A stretch of DNA of 6,886 nt from Acidobacteriota bacterium (GTDB lineage Bacteria; Acidobacteriota; Vicinamibacteria; Vicinamibacterales; 2-12-FULL-66-21): positions 1 to 6,886 of the forward strand of contig JACDDJ010000245.1 in NCBI GenBank assembly GCA_013817065.1, written 5' to 3'. This document shows, piece after piece, positions 1-6,486 of the stretch. The position numbers were made by a program, and so were the translations under genes. Every line of letters begins with the position of its first letter. Positions within the stretch are counted from its first letter, which is position 1. A model generated the notes under the pieces. That model saw nothing but the letters and a program-made list of their open reading frames with translations, did no database searches and was not told where the DNA came from.

Positions 1-30
1 GACCGGCTCTGACCGGCGGCTTCCGACCTC

Positions 31-1086
31 CTACAGTGCGACCCGGTGCCGTCCGCTATGCAGATAGTTCATCGTCTGCACAGTGAGCATCACCAGGAAA
101 TCTGATTTGGTTGAGTCTTCGCTGTGTTTGAGCCGAAGGTTCATCTCCTTCGATCGCGTGATCATGCTCTCGAGCACCTGGTCGATCGTGTACTGATATT
201 CACCGGTCCACGCCGAGACCATGCGGCGCACATCTTTCCTGACCCGCGCGATGAAGCGTGCCGCCTTCATGTTGGCGCTGAACTCAGGTGCGGCTGAAAA
301 CAGCCGCCGGAGGTCGCGGTCATAGAAATGCGGATGCTCGACGCCGTAGTGCCGCCGCTTGCGCTCGTAGTGAGCGCGCAGCGTCTGCCGAAGCGCGTGC
401 AGCGGCTCGAGTTTCCGCCGTGACGTGACCAGCATCGGCTTACTCGCGATGTCGGTCATCAGCGCGTCCATGTACTCGAGCTTCTTAAGCGCCGGCCACT
501 CGATATACCGGGTGCGCCAGTCGGAAACGGGATTGAGCCAGACGGCGAAGGTCTCGGCGAAGTCTTCATCCGGGTGACTCTGCGCGTACCAGCTGTCGAG
601 ATGCAGGACGAAGCTCTTGCTGTACGGTTTGGGCGTGTAGTAGTTGGGGTACTCCAGGTAGGACGGCCCGAACAGCTGCTGCCGTCGCCGCCTCAGGCGG
701 AGTTTGTAGGCGTTGTCGACGGCGTGACCAGCCTCGTGGCGGAGGATCTTCAAGCACCAGTCCGGAGTTCCGCCCTCGACCTCCAGCATCTGCGCCCGCT
801 CCAGACGTTCCAGTCTCGGGTGCGCGAGATAGAAAGGAATCGCCACACCCGGAACGCCATCGGGGGAGAACCACTCACCCGAGAGCCAGAAATGAGGCAC
901 GAAGGACGTCAGACCGCGAGCCTCGAGCTCAGCCTGAAGCGCCGCGATCCGGTCCTGCAGGGCGCTGCCTTCGATGGTGACGCCCAGTTGATGGATCCGG
1001 AGGTCGAGCAGCTTGTCATCCGGCCAGGAGGCCCAGACGTCCGGGGGCAGGACGTCGAGCTGCGGCCCCTCAGGATCGGTGGTCAC
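31..1086 (-). CDS. Putative zinc metallopeptidase (HEAGH, Peptidase_Mx-like)
   Basis: The 351-residue protein has a gluzincin-type motif, LRHEAGHAVD, with HEAGH at residues 117-121. Residues 171-184 (HPDEDFAETFAVWL) follow about 50 residues later. The two histidines of HEAGH would bind zinc and E118 would be the catalytic base; E178 or D175 is the likely third ligand. This arrangement resembles the putative zinc-binding metallopeptidases grouped as Peptidase_Mx, for which I know no established substrate. No signal peptide or membrane segment is visible, so it is probably cytoplasmic. The C-terminal half is rich in Arg/Lys and looks helical. The start is a GTG with no Shine-Dalgarno sequence; a TAGACT hexamer lies 6 nt upstream, so a leaderless message is possible. 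It is transcribed divergently from the TonB receptor. Only 30 bases lie downstream in the window and they show no gene start. The peptidase fold is fairly sure; the function is unknown. Confidence 0.8.
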   Translation of the reverse strand: MTTDPEGPQLDVLPPDVWASWPDDKLLDLRIHQLGVTIEGSALQDRIAALQAELEARGLTSFVPHFWLSGEWFSPDGVPGVAIPFYLAHPRLERLERAQMLEVEGGTPDWCLKILRHEAGHAVDNAYKLRLRRRRQQLFGPSYLEYPNYYTPKPYSKSFVLHLDSWYAQSHPDEDFAETFAVWLNPVSDWRTRYIEWPALKKLEYMDALMTDIASKPMLVTSRRKLEPLHALRQTLRAHYERKRRHYGVEHPHFYDRDLRRLFSAAPEFSANMKAARFIARVRKDVRRMVSAWTGEYQYTIDQVLESMITRSKEMNLRLKHSEDSTKSDFLVMLTVQTMNYLHSGRHRVAL

Positions 1087-1153
1087 CGGTCAAGTCTAAT
1101 CGCGCCCGCGCCGGCCCCGCCCCGTGGCCGGATTACCGGATCTGTGGTATATC

Positions 1154-1168
1154 CGGTGAGCCTCACCG
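1154..1168. repeat. 15-base palindrome, candidate operator
   Basis: CGGTGAG and CTCACCG are exact inverted repeats around a single central C. The element lies 55 bases before the receptor start, next to the CCGGAT/ATCCGG hexamers and just after the weak TATAT -10 candidate. That position would suit a repressor or activator site, but it could also be a small RNA hairpin. No known regulator consensus is recognised. Confidence 0.35.
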
Positions 1169-1212
1169 ACCCGGATGTTCCGCGGGTTCCTATGGATACC
1201 GGAGAGGCTCCC

Positions 1213-1217
1213 GAGGA
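1213..1217 (+). promoter_or_regulatory. Shine-Dalgarno for the TonB receptor
   Basis: GAGGA ends 6 bases before the ATG at 1224. This supports that start, which also gives a complete signal peptide. Confidence 0.55.
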
Positions 1218-1223
1218 CCGTCT

Positions 1224-3407
1224 ATGAGATCCGGACTTGAATACGTGTGCGTAATCGCGTTGGTGAGTGCCATCGCCGCGCCGGCACGCGCCAGCCAGCA
1301 GCCTCCCGTCACCGCGCAGCCGACCGCCCAGCCCAGGCCAGATCCGCAGAAGCCCGAGCCGCCGAAGCCAGACGATCCACAGCGAGTGGAAGGAGAAATC
1401 GTCGTGGTCACCGGCTCCCGGCACGAAGAGAAACTGGTGAATGCGCCTTCGACAATGAGCGTGATCACCGAAAGTCAGATCAACGCCGCGCCGTCGCCGA
1501 ACTTCGCAGAGCTGCTTCGCTCCGTGCCCGGCATGAATGTCACGCAGGTGTCGGCGCGTGACATCAACGTGACCAGCCGCGGCTCCACGGGCACCCTGGC
1601 GACGGGGCAATTGGCCTTGCTCGACGGCCGCAGCCTCTACCAGGACTTCTTCGGCTTCGTGATGTGGGACTTCCTGCCGGTGAATCTGAACGAGGTCAAA
1701 CAGGTCGAAGTGATCCGTGGACCAGCCTCCGCGGTCTGGGGCGCCAACGCCCTCAACGGCGTCGTCAACGTCATCACCAAGTCTCCGCGCGAGATGCAGG
1801 GCACGAGCGCCGTCATGGGTTTCGGCTCGTTCGATCGCGGCGGCGGCGACGACGCCGGATCGCTGTGGTACGTGAGCGGCACGCACGCGGCCGCCATCAA
1901 CGATCGCTGGGCCTACAAATTGTCGGCGGGCGGCTACTCGCAGGACGCGTTGTCGCGTCCGACCGGCGTCATCCCGTGCACGCTGTCGAGTGTCTGCTCG
2001 TCGACTCGAGCGTCTTATCCCGGCTTCCTCAACCGGGGCACGACCCAGCCGAAGTTCGATGCTCGCCTGGATTACGACTACGAGGATGGCCGCAAGTTGT
2101 CGTTCTCGGCTGGTCTCGCCGGCACCGACGGCCTGATGCACACCGGGATCGGGCCCTTCGACATCGATCGTGGTACGACGATGGCCTACGGAAAGGCGAA
2201 CTATTCAAAGGGCGCGTTCCGGGCGGCGTTGTTCACCAACATGCTCAGGGGCGATGCCAACAACCTGCTCAGCGTCAATCCCCTGACCGGCCGTCCGATC
2301 AGCTTTGACTTCACGACCAACACCCACGACCTCGACGTCTCGAACGTGCAGTCCTTCGGTGGACGGCACGTGCTCAGTTACGGCGGCAACTTCCGTCTGA
2401 ACTTCTTCGACCTGTCGATCGCGCCGACCTCCGACGATCGGATGGAGTTCGGCGTGTTCGCCCAGGACGAGATCTTCCTGTCGGACATGTTCCGGTGGGT
2501 CGTCGGCGGCCGGGTCGACCGCTTCGATTACATCGACAATTTCGTGTTCTCTCCGCGCACCGCGTTGCTGATCAAACCGCACGAGGATCACACCTTCCGC
2601 GTGTCATATAGCCGCGCCTACCGTGCGCCTTCGGTCATCAATAACCATCTGAACCTGGTGATTGCCGAGCCGATCGATCTGCGTGCGCTCGGTGGCCCGG
2701 CGCTGTACCCGCTTCCCGTGAACATCACGGGCAACACCGATCTGAAGGAGCAGTCGCTCGACGCCTTCGAGGTCGGCTACTCCGCGGTGCTGGGTCGGAC
2801 AGTGCTCTCCGCGGCCGTTTACAACAACTGGGTGAAAAACGAAATCCTCTTCACGCAGGATCCGACCGGCAACTACACCGCCGCCAACCCGCCAGCGAAC
2901 TGGCCGCTGCCGGCCTCCTTCCTTAACTTCGTACCGGGACGAAGCCTGCCCGGCAGGCTGACGTATCTGAATTTCGGCAAGAGCACGCAGCGCGGCCTCG
3001 AGCTTGGCGTCAATACCACCTTGAATACCTACTTCGATGTCTTTGGGAACTACTCGTGGCAGGCGGAGCCGGATCCGGAAGGGTTTTCCCTCTCAGAACT
3101 GAATCTCCCGGCGACCCACCGCTTCAACGCCGGCGTTTCCACCAACTACAACCGGTTCCTCGGCAACCTCTCCGTCAGCTATAGCGACAGCGCCTACTGG
3201 CAGGACGTGCTGACCGCGCCGTATGCCGGAACGACCGAGGCCTACACACTGGTGAACGCCAGCGTTGGCGCGGGGTGGATGAGTGGCCGTTTCACCACCA
3301 CGATCAAGGCCACTAACCTGGGCAACGAGGACGTGCAGCAGCACATTTTCGGCGACCTCATCAAGCGGCAGATCATGGCCGAGCTGCGCGTCAACTTCGC
3401 GCGCTAG
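1224..3407 (+). CDS. TonB-dependent outer-membrane receptor
   Basis: This 727-residue protein would take up a scarce ligand (siderophore, cofactor or oligosaccharide) across the outer membrane using TonB energy. Residues 1-23 form a signal peptide with an ARA cleavage site before S24. A Pro/Gln-rich linker (about 25-52) follows, then EIVVVTGSR (58-66), typical of the plug start. The plug domain runs to about 188, with LLDGRSLYQ near 132-140 and the conserved RGPASAVWGANALNGVVN at 165-182. The rest is the 22-strand barrel with alternating aromatic strands, for example a BtuB-like AFEVGYSAVL and a LELGVNTTL strand. C252 and C258 may form a disulfide in an extracellular loop. There is no N-terminal carboxypeptidase-regulatory-like domain. 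The C-terminus is VNFAR, so the usual final aromatic residue lies two residues in. It is a single gene, ended by a strong terminator. The ligand cannot be assigned from the sequence. Confidence 0.95.
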   Translation: MRSGLEYVCVIALVSAIAAPARASQQPPVTAQPTAQPRPDPQKPEPPKPDDPQRVEGEIVVVTGSRHEEKLVNAPSTMSVITESQINAAPSPNFAELLRSVPGMNVTQVSARDINVTSRGSTGTLATGQLALLDGRSLYQDFFGFVMWDFLPVNLNEVKQVEVIRGPASAVWGANALNGVVNVITKSPREMQGTSAVMGFGSFDRGGGDDAGSLWYVSGTHAAAINDRWAYKLSAGGYSQDALSRPTGVIPCTLSSVCSSTRASYPGFLNRGTTQPKFDARLDYDYEDGRKLSFSAGLAGTDGLMHTGIGPFDIDRGTTMAYGKANYSKGAFRAALFTNMLRGDANNLLSVNPLTGRPISFDFTTNTHDLDVSNVQSFGGRHVLSYGGNFRLNFFDLSIAPTSDDRMEFGVFAQDEIFLSDMFRWVVGGRVDRFDYIDNFVFSPRTALLIKPHEDHTFRVSYSRAYRAPSVINNHLNLVIAEPIDLRALGGPALYPLPVNITGNTDLKEQSLDAFEVGYSAVLGRTVLSAAVYNNWVKNEILFTQDPTGNYTAANPPANWPLPASFLNFVPGRSLPGRLTYLNFGKSTQRGLELGVNTTLNTYFDVFGNYSWQAEPDPEGFSLSELNLPATHRFNAGVSTNYNRFLGNLSVSYSDSAYWQDVLTAPYAGTTEAYTLVNASVGAGWMSGRFTTTIKATNLGNEDVQQHIFGDLIKRQIMAELRVNFAR

Positions 3408-3429
3408 CCGGCGCTGCTCACGATCGTCA

Positions 3430-3464
3430 GGCCAGAGGCGGTACAATCGCCTCTGGCCGTTTTT
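3430..3464 (+). terminator. Intrinsic terminator after the TonB receptor
   Basis: An 11-bp perfect stem (GGCCAGAGGCG at 3430-3440 with CGCCTCTGGCC at 3448-3458) encloses a 7-base loop, GTACAAT. A run of five T (3460-3464) follows. It begins 22 bases after the receptor stop codon and should end that transcript. The T run is on the plus strand only, so it is not obviously bidirectional. Confidence 0.88.
3442..3447 (+). promoter_or_regulatory. Possible -10 box (TACAAT) for the HAD-ABC operon
   Basis: TACAAT matches the sigma70 -10 consensus at five of six positions and lies in the loop of the terminator hairpin. Transcription would begin near 3454, giving a leader of about 50 nt before the HAD start at 3504. 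No convincing -35 hexamer is seen 16-18 bases upstream. The HAD gene needs a promoter somewhere after the terminator, and this is the best candidate visible. Confidence 0.35.
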
Positions 3465-3503
3465 GTGCGTCACTGCCGTTCCACCGCTCTCCTGTCCTAT
3501 TGA

Positions 3504-4334
3504 ATGATTCGCCTGCTCGCACTCGACATCGACGGAACCCTGCTCGACAGCCACGGACAGCTCCCAGCCGAAAACATCGATGCGATCGCTCGCGTCATCG
3601 AGCAGGGTATCGAGGTCGCGCTGGCAACTGGCCGCCGCTACGATTTCGCGCGTCCCGTGTTCGAGCAATTGCCGTCACCGCTGACGCTCGTGCTGAGTAA
3701 CGGCGCGGTCGTGAAGAAGAAGGACGGTGAGACGCTGATGCGTCGCCTGTTGCCGCGGGAAATCGCTCGTGAGGTGCTCGGAACCGTCCCGCAGCATCGC
3801 CACGAAGCCGCGGTCACGTTCGACCGGGTCGGGGAGCGCCAGATCGTCTACCAGGCAATTGACTGGGATCACCCGCGACATCAGAAGTTCTTTGCGGCGA
3901 ACCGTGCCTACCTCGCCGAGAGCAATCCTCTCGAGGATTGCCTGACCGAGGATCCCGTCCAGGTGATGTTCACCGGCGGCTGCCGCGAGATGCGCGAGCT
4001 GTTCAACGAACTGCGCGGTGGAGATCGCTATTCGGTGGCGCTGACGGAATACGAGTTCAGAGACTTCTCGCTCGTGGACGTGATGCAGGCGGGCTGCTCG
4101 AAAGGCTCCGCCCTGGCGGACTGGTCGCGCCAACGCGGCTACGCCCCCGGCGAGGTCATGGCCGTCGGTGACAACTTGAACGACATCGAGATGCTGGAAT
4201 TTGCCGGCACGCCGGTCGTGATGGGCAATGGCATTCCTGATCTGCACGCGCGCGGCTGGGTGGTGACCGGCACGAACGACGAAGCCGGGGTGGCGCAGGC
4301 GGTTGAGACATTCATTCTCAGGAAGGCGTCCTAA
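3504..4334 (+). CDS. Cof-type HAD-IIB family phosphatase
   Basis: This 276-residue protein is a cytoplasmic haloacid-dehalogenase-superfamily hydrolase, of normal length for the Cof/YidA group that dephosphorylates sugar phosphates and small phosphometabolites. Motif I is LALDIDGTLLD with nucleophile D8 and acid/base D10. Motif II is ALATGRR with T42. SNGAVV follows at 65-70. Motif III lysine is K200 in CSKGSAL, and motif IV is GDNLNDIEML (222-231) with D223 and D227 for magnesium. The C2B cap lies between about residues 80 and 190. The ATG at 3504 gives the usual short N-terminus before motif I. No Shine-Dalgarno is visible. The gene stops 5 nt before the ABC transporter start, which suggests one operon. 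The exact substrate cannot be told from the motifs. Confidence 0.93.
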   Translation: MIRLLALDIDGTLLDSHGQLPAENIDAIARVIEQGIEVALATGRRYDFARPVFEQLPSPLTLVLSNGAVVKKKDGETLMRRLLPREIAREVLGTVPQHRHEAAVTFDRVGERQIVYQAIDWDHPRHQKFFAANRAYLAESNPLEDCLTEDPVQVMFTGGCREMRELFNELRGGDRYSVALTEYEFRDFSLVDVMQAGCSKGSALADWSRQRGYAPGEVMAVGDNLNDIEMLEFAGTPVVMGNGIPDLHARGWVVTGTNDEAGVAQAVETFILRKAS

Positions 4335-4339
4335 GCCGT

Positions 4340-6271
4340 ATGCCATTGGGTATGGGCGGCGGAATGCCGGCGGGGGAGAGGGCGCGCGGCAGCCGCCGGA
4401 TGGGCACCGACTCGGGCAGCGGGCTCGGCGCAGAAGCCGATAAAGCCAAGCGGAAAAAGCTCACCGCGGCGGCGTGGAAGGAAACGCGGACGCTGCTGTC
4501 GGCGCGCAAAGGCCGCCTCGCCGTCGGGATGGCGCTCATGCTGGTCAACCGCGCCACCGGCCGGGTGCTGCCCGCCACCTCGAAGTACCTGATTGACGAC
4601 GTCGTCGGGCAGGGCCGTGCCGAATTGCTGCAAACGCTGGCGCTCGTCGCCGGCATTGCGACCATCCTCCAGGCAATCAGCGGGTTCGCGCTGTCGCAGG
4701 TGCTCGGTGTGGCGGCGCAGCGCGCGATCACCGACATGCGCCGCCGGGTCGAGGAACACGTCGCGCGCCTTCCTGTCCGCTACTTCGATTCGACACAGTC
4801 CGGCGTGCTCGTCTCGCGCGTCATGAATGACGCCGAGGGGATCCGGAATCTGGTCGGCACCGGCCTCGTCCAGCTGGTCGGCAGTTTCGTGACGGCCTCC
4901 GCGGCTCTCGCCTACCTGTTCTACTCGAACTGGCTGCTGACGGCAGTCACGCTGGTGGTGCTGTTGGTCTTCGGCGGCAGCATGTGGTACGCCTTCCGGA
5001 CCATCCGGCCGGTCTTCCGGGAGCGCGGGAAAATTTACGCCGAGGTGACTGGACGGCTGACCGAGACGATCGGCGGCATCCGCATCGTCAAAACCTACAC
5101 GGCCGAGAAGCGCGAAGAGCTCGTCTTCACAACCGGCGTGCACCGGCTGTTCCGGAACGTCGCTACGACGATCACCTCGATTTCCGGCATCAGCGCATTT
5201 GGCACGGCGATCGTCGGCGTGATCGGTGTCGTGATCATGATCGTCGGCGGGCAGGCGATGCTGGCGCGCGAGATGACGGTCGGCGAGTTCCTCAGCTACA
5301 TCCTCTTCACCGGCCTCATGGCCGCGCCCGTAATGCAGATCGCATCCATCGGCACGCAGATCACCGAGGCCTTCGCCGGACTCGACCGCATCCACGAGTT
5401 GATGGAGATGCGGACGGAAGACGACGAGGACAACACCCGCGCGCCGCTCGGGCAGATTGCCGGCGAGGTCGTCTTCGAGGACGTGACGTTCGAGTACAAC
5501 CCGGATGTCGAGGTCCTCAAGCACGTGAGCTTCCGGGCGCCGGCCGGGACGACCACAGCGCTCGTCGGCTCCAGCGGTTCCGGTAAGAGCACCCTGATCA
5601 GCCTGGTGATGGCATTCAACCGGCCCAAGTCAGGGCGCATTCTGATCGACGGTCGCGACCTTGCCACCATCCGTCTGCGAGACTTCCGGTCGCAGCTCGG
5701 CGTCGTCCTGCAGGACAACTTTCTCTTCGATGGAACGATTGTCGAGAACATCCGCTATGGACGGCCGGACGCCACCGTGGAGGAGGTCCGCGCCGTCAGC
5801 CGGGTGGCCCACGCCGACGAGTTCATCGAAGGATTCGACAAGCAGTACGACCAGGTGGTCGGTGAGCGCGGGGTGAAGCTGTCGGGCGGCCAGAGACAGC
5901 GTGTCGCGATTGCGCGCGCGATCCTGGCGGACCCCCGCCTGCTCGTCCTTGATGAGGCGACCTCGTCGCTCGACAGCGAGAGTGAAGCGCTGATTCAGGA
6001 CGGCCTCAAGGCGCTGCGACAGGGGCGGACGACATTTGTCATTGCCCACCGCCTGTCCACAATCAGGAGTGCCGACCAGATCCTCGTGCTCGAGCACGGC
6101 GAGATCGTCGAGCGCGGTACCCATGAGGAACTGCTTGCGCTCGGCGGACGGTACCGTACGCTGCACGACAAGCAATACCGGTTCGAAGCCGATCGGTTCA
6201 TCAATCCGGGCGAGGATCTCAGCGGGGTGTCGACGAAAGTGACACAGGCAACCGATCTCACACGACGATAG
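4340..6271 (+). CDS. ABC exporter, fused permease and ATPase (MsbA-like)
   Basis: The 643-residue half-transporter would act as a homodimer or heterodimer in the inner membrane and export a lipid, lipid-linked sugar or drug. About 50 charged and glycine-rich residues precede six predicted helices, at roughly 57-75, 95-120, 173-195, 198-217, 284-305 and 314-335. The nucleotide-binding domain has A-loop Y386, Walker A GSSGSGKST (410-418), Q-loop Q458, signature LSGGQ (514-518), Walker B LLVLDEA (534-540) with E539, D-loop SSLD, and switch H570. All catalytic residues are present. A 30-residue tail follows the domain. The start is uncertain: ATG codons at 4340, 4352, 4364 and 4400 are all in frame before the first helix, and the only AGGAAGG (4320-4326) is 13 nt from the first. 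It is likely co-transcribed with the HAD gene. MsbA (lipid A flippase) is the nearest familiar family, but cargo is not proven. Confidence 0.94.
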   Translation: MPLGMGGGMPAGERARGSRRMGTDSGSGLGAEADKAKRKKLTAAAWKETRTLLSARKGRLAVGMALMLVNRATGRVLPATSKYLIDDVVGQGRAELLQTLALVAGIATILQAISGFALSQVLGVAAQRAITDMRRRVEEHVARLPVRYFDSTQSGVLVSRVMNDAEGIRNLVGTGLVQLVGSFVTASAALAYLFYSNWLLTAVTLVVLLVFGGSMWYAFRTIRPVFRERGKIYAEVTGRLTETIGGIRIVKTYTAEKREELVFTTGVHRLFRNVATTITSISGISAFGTAIVGVIGVVIMIVGGQAMLAREMTVGEFLSYILFTGLMAAPVMQIASIGTQITEAFAGLDRIHELMEMRTEDDEDNTRAPLGQIAGEVVFEDVTFEYNPDVEVLKHVSFRAPAGTTTALVGSSGSGKSTLISLVMAFNRPKSGRILIDGRDLATIRLRDFRSQLGVVLQDNFLFDGTIVENIRYGRPDATVEEVRAVSRVAHADEFIEGFDKQYDQVVGERGVKLSGGQRQRVAIARAILADPRLLVLDEATSSLDSESEALIQDGLKALRQGRTTFVIAHRLSTIRSADQILVLEHGEIVERGTHEELLALGGRYRTLHDKQYRFEADRFINPGEDLSGVSTKVTQATDLTRR

Positions 6272-6314
6272 GGGAGGCCACCGAAGGACGAACGGAGAAG
6301 GCGGCACCTCTCCT
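6272..6314. other. Short spacer after the ABC gene, possible junction
   Basis: These 43 bases lie between the ABC stop codon and the first residues that resemble asparagine synthase. No clear terminator, promoter or insertion-sequence end is visible. A small CCTC-TCCT-GAGG hairpin (6307-6318) overlaps the right edge but has no T run. Confidence 0.4.
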
Positions 6315-6479
6315 GAGGCCGGCGCCGTGAATCACTCGGGGCGTCTGTGGGCCCTCGTTAACTTCGAAATGTGGCTGCGGCCGTTCATTGACGGCGAAGA
6401 TGCGAGCAAGCCTCAGTTCGCTCTGACGGAAGTCACCACCGTGAAGTCGCGACACAGCGTCCTGAATTACACGCATTAA
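6315..6479 (+). pseudogene. Probable 3' remnant of an asparagine synthase gene
   Basis: Read in this frame, the stretch gives EAGAVNHSGRLWALVNFEM, then WLRPFIDGE, then about 27 further residues to a TAA at 6477-6479. Glutamine-hydrolysing asparagine synthases (AsnB type) commonly end with a motif of the form NH-x-x-RLWALLNLELW-x-R-x-F-I-D, so this looks like the extreme C-terminus of such an enzyme. The glutaminase and ATP-pyrophosphatase domains are absent: the intact ABC gene ends only 43 bases upstream, and this frame has a stop at 6240-6242. A GTG at 6327 could in principle start a 50-residue peptide, but there is no Shine-Dalgarno sequence to support it. I read it as a leftover from deletion or recombination. 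The family match is from memory of the motif; the alternative is a chance short ORF. Confidence 0.62.
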
Positions 6480-6484
6480 GGAGG
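6478..6484 (+). promoter_or_regulatory. Shine-Dalgarno AAGGAGG that questions the methyltransferase start
   Basis: This is a full-strength AAGGAGG overlapping the TAA of the upstream remnant. It is only 2 nt from the ATG at 6487, too close for normal use, but 8 nt from the in-frame TTG at 6493. The true start may therefore be TTG. The overlap with the remnant's stop suggests the methyltransferase was once translationally coupled to the asparagine synthase gene. Confidence 0.6.
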
Positions 6485-6486
6485 GC

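Larger units (their letters stand above)
1087..1223. promoter_or_regulatory. Divergent intergenic promoter region with repeats
   Basis: These 137 bases separate the metallopeptidase (leftward) from the TonB receptor (rightward) and should hold both promoters. CCGGAT or its complement ATCCGG occurs at 1128-1133, 1136-1141, 1151-1156 and 1171-1176, and again just inside the receptor gene at 1229-1234. A perfect 15-base palindrome, CGGTGAGCCTCACCG, sits at 1154-1168 and could be an operator. A TATAT run at 1148-1152 is a weak -10 candidate for the receptor, with no good -35 box upstream. On the minus strand TAGACT (1093-1098) is a possible -10 for the metallopeptidase. All regulatory roles are inferred. 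Confidence 0.5.

Noticed and set aside
1..30. Repeated GACCGGC at 1-7 and 11-17
   Set aside because: Two short GC-rich copies at the window edge are too little to call a repeat or regulatory site.
574..1227. 217-codon plus-strand frame opposite the metallopeptidase
   Set aside because: It overlaps a gene with clear zinc-motif coding and runs through the divergent promoter. No domain is visible.
1083..2141. 352-codon open frame on the minus strand
   Set aside because: It lies antisense to the plug and early barrel of a well-supported TonB receptor. Its product is a low-complexity mix of Arg, Ala, Gly, His and Val, as expected for a GC-rich shadow frame.
3093..3668. 191-codon minus-strand frame spanning the terminator
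   Set aside because: It crosses the end of the receptor, a strong terminator and the HAD start, and its product has no recognisable motif.
4331..5524. 397-codon open frame on the minus strand
   Set aside because: It is antisense to the ABC transporter membrane domain. The translation is dominated by Asp, Arg, Ala and His with no recognisable domain, a typical mirror of high-GC third positions.
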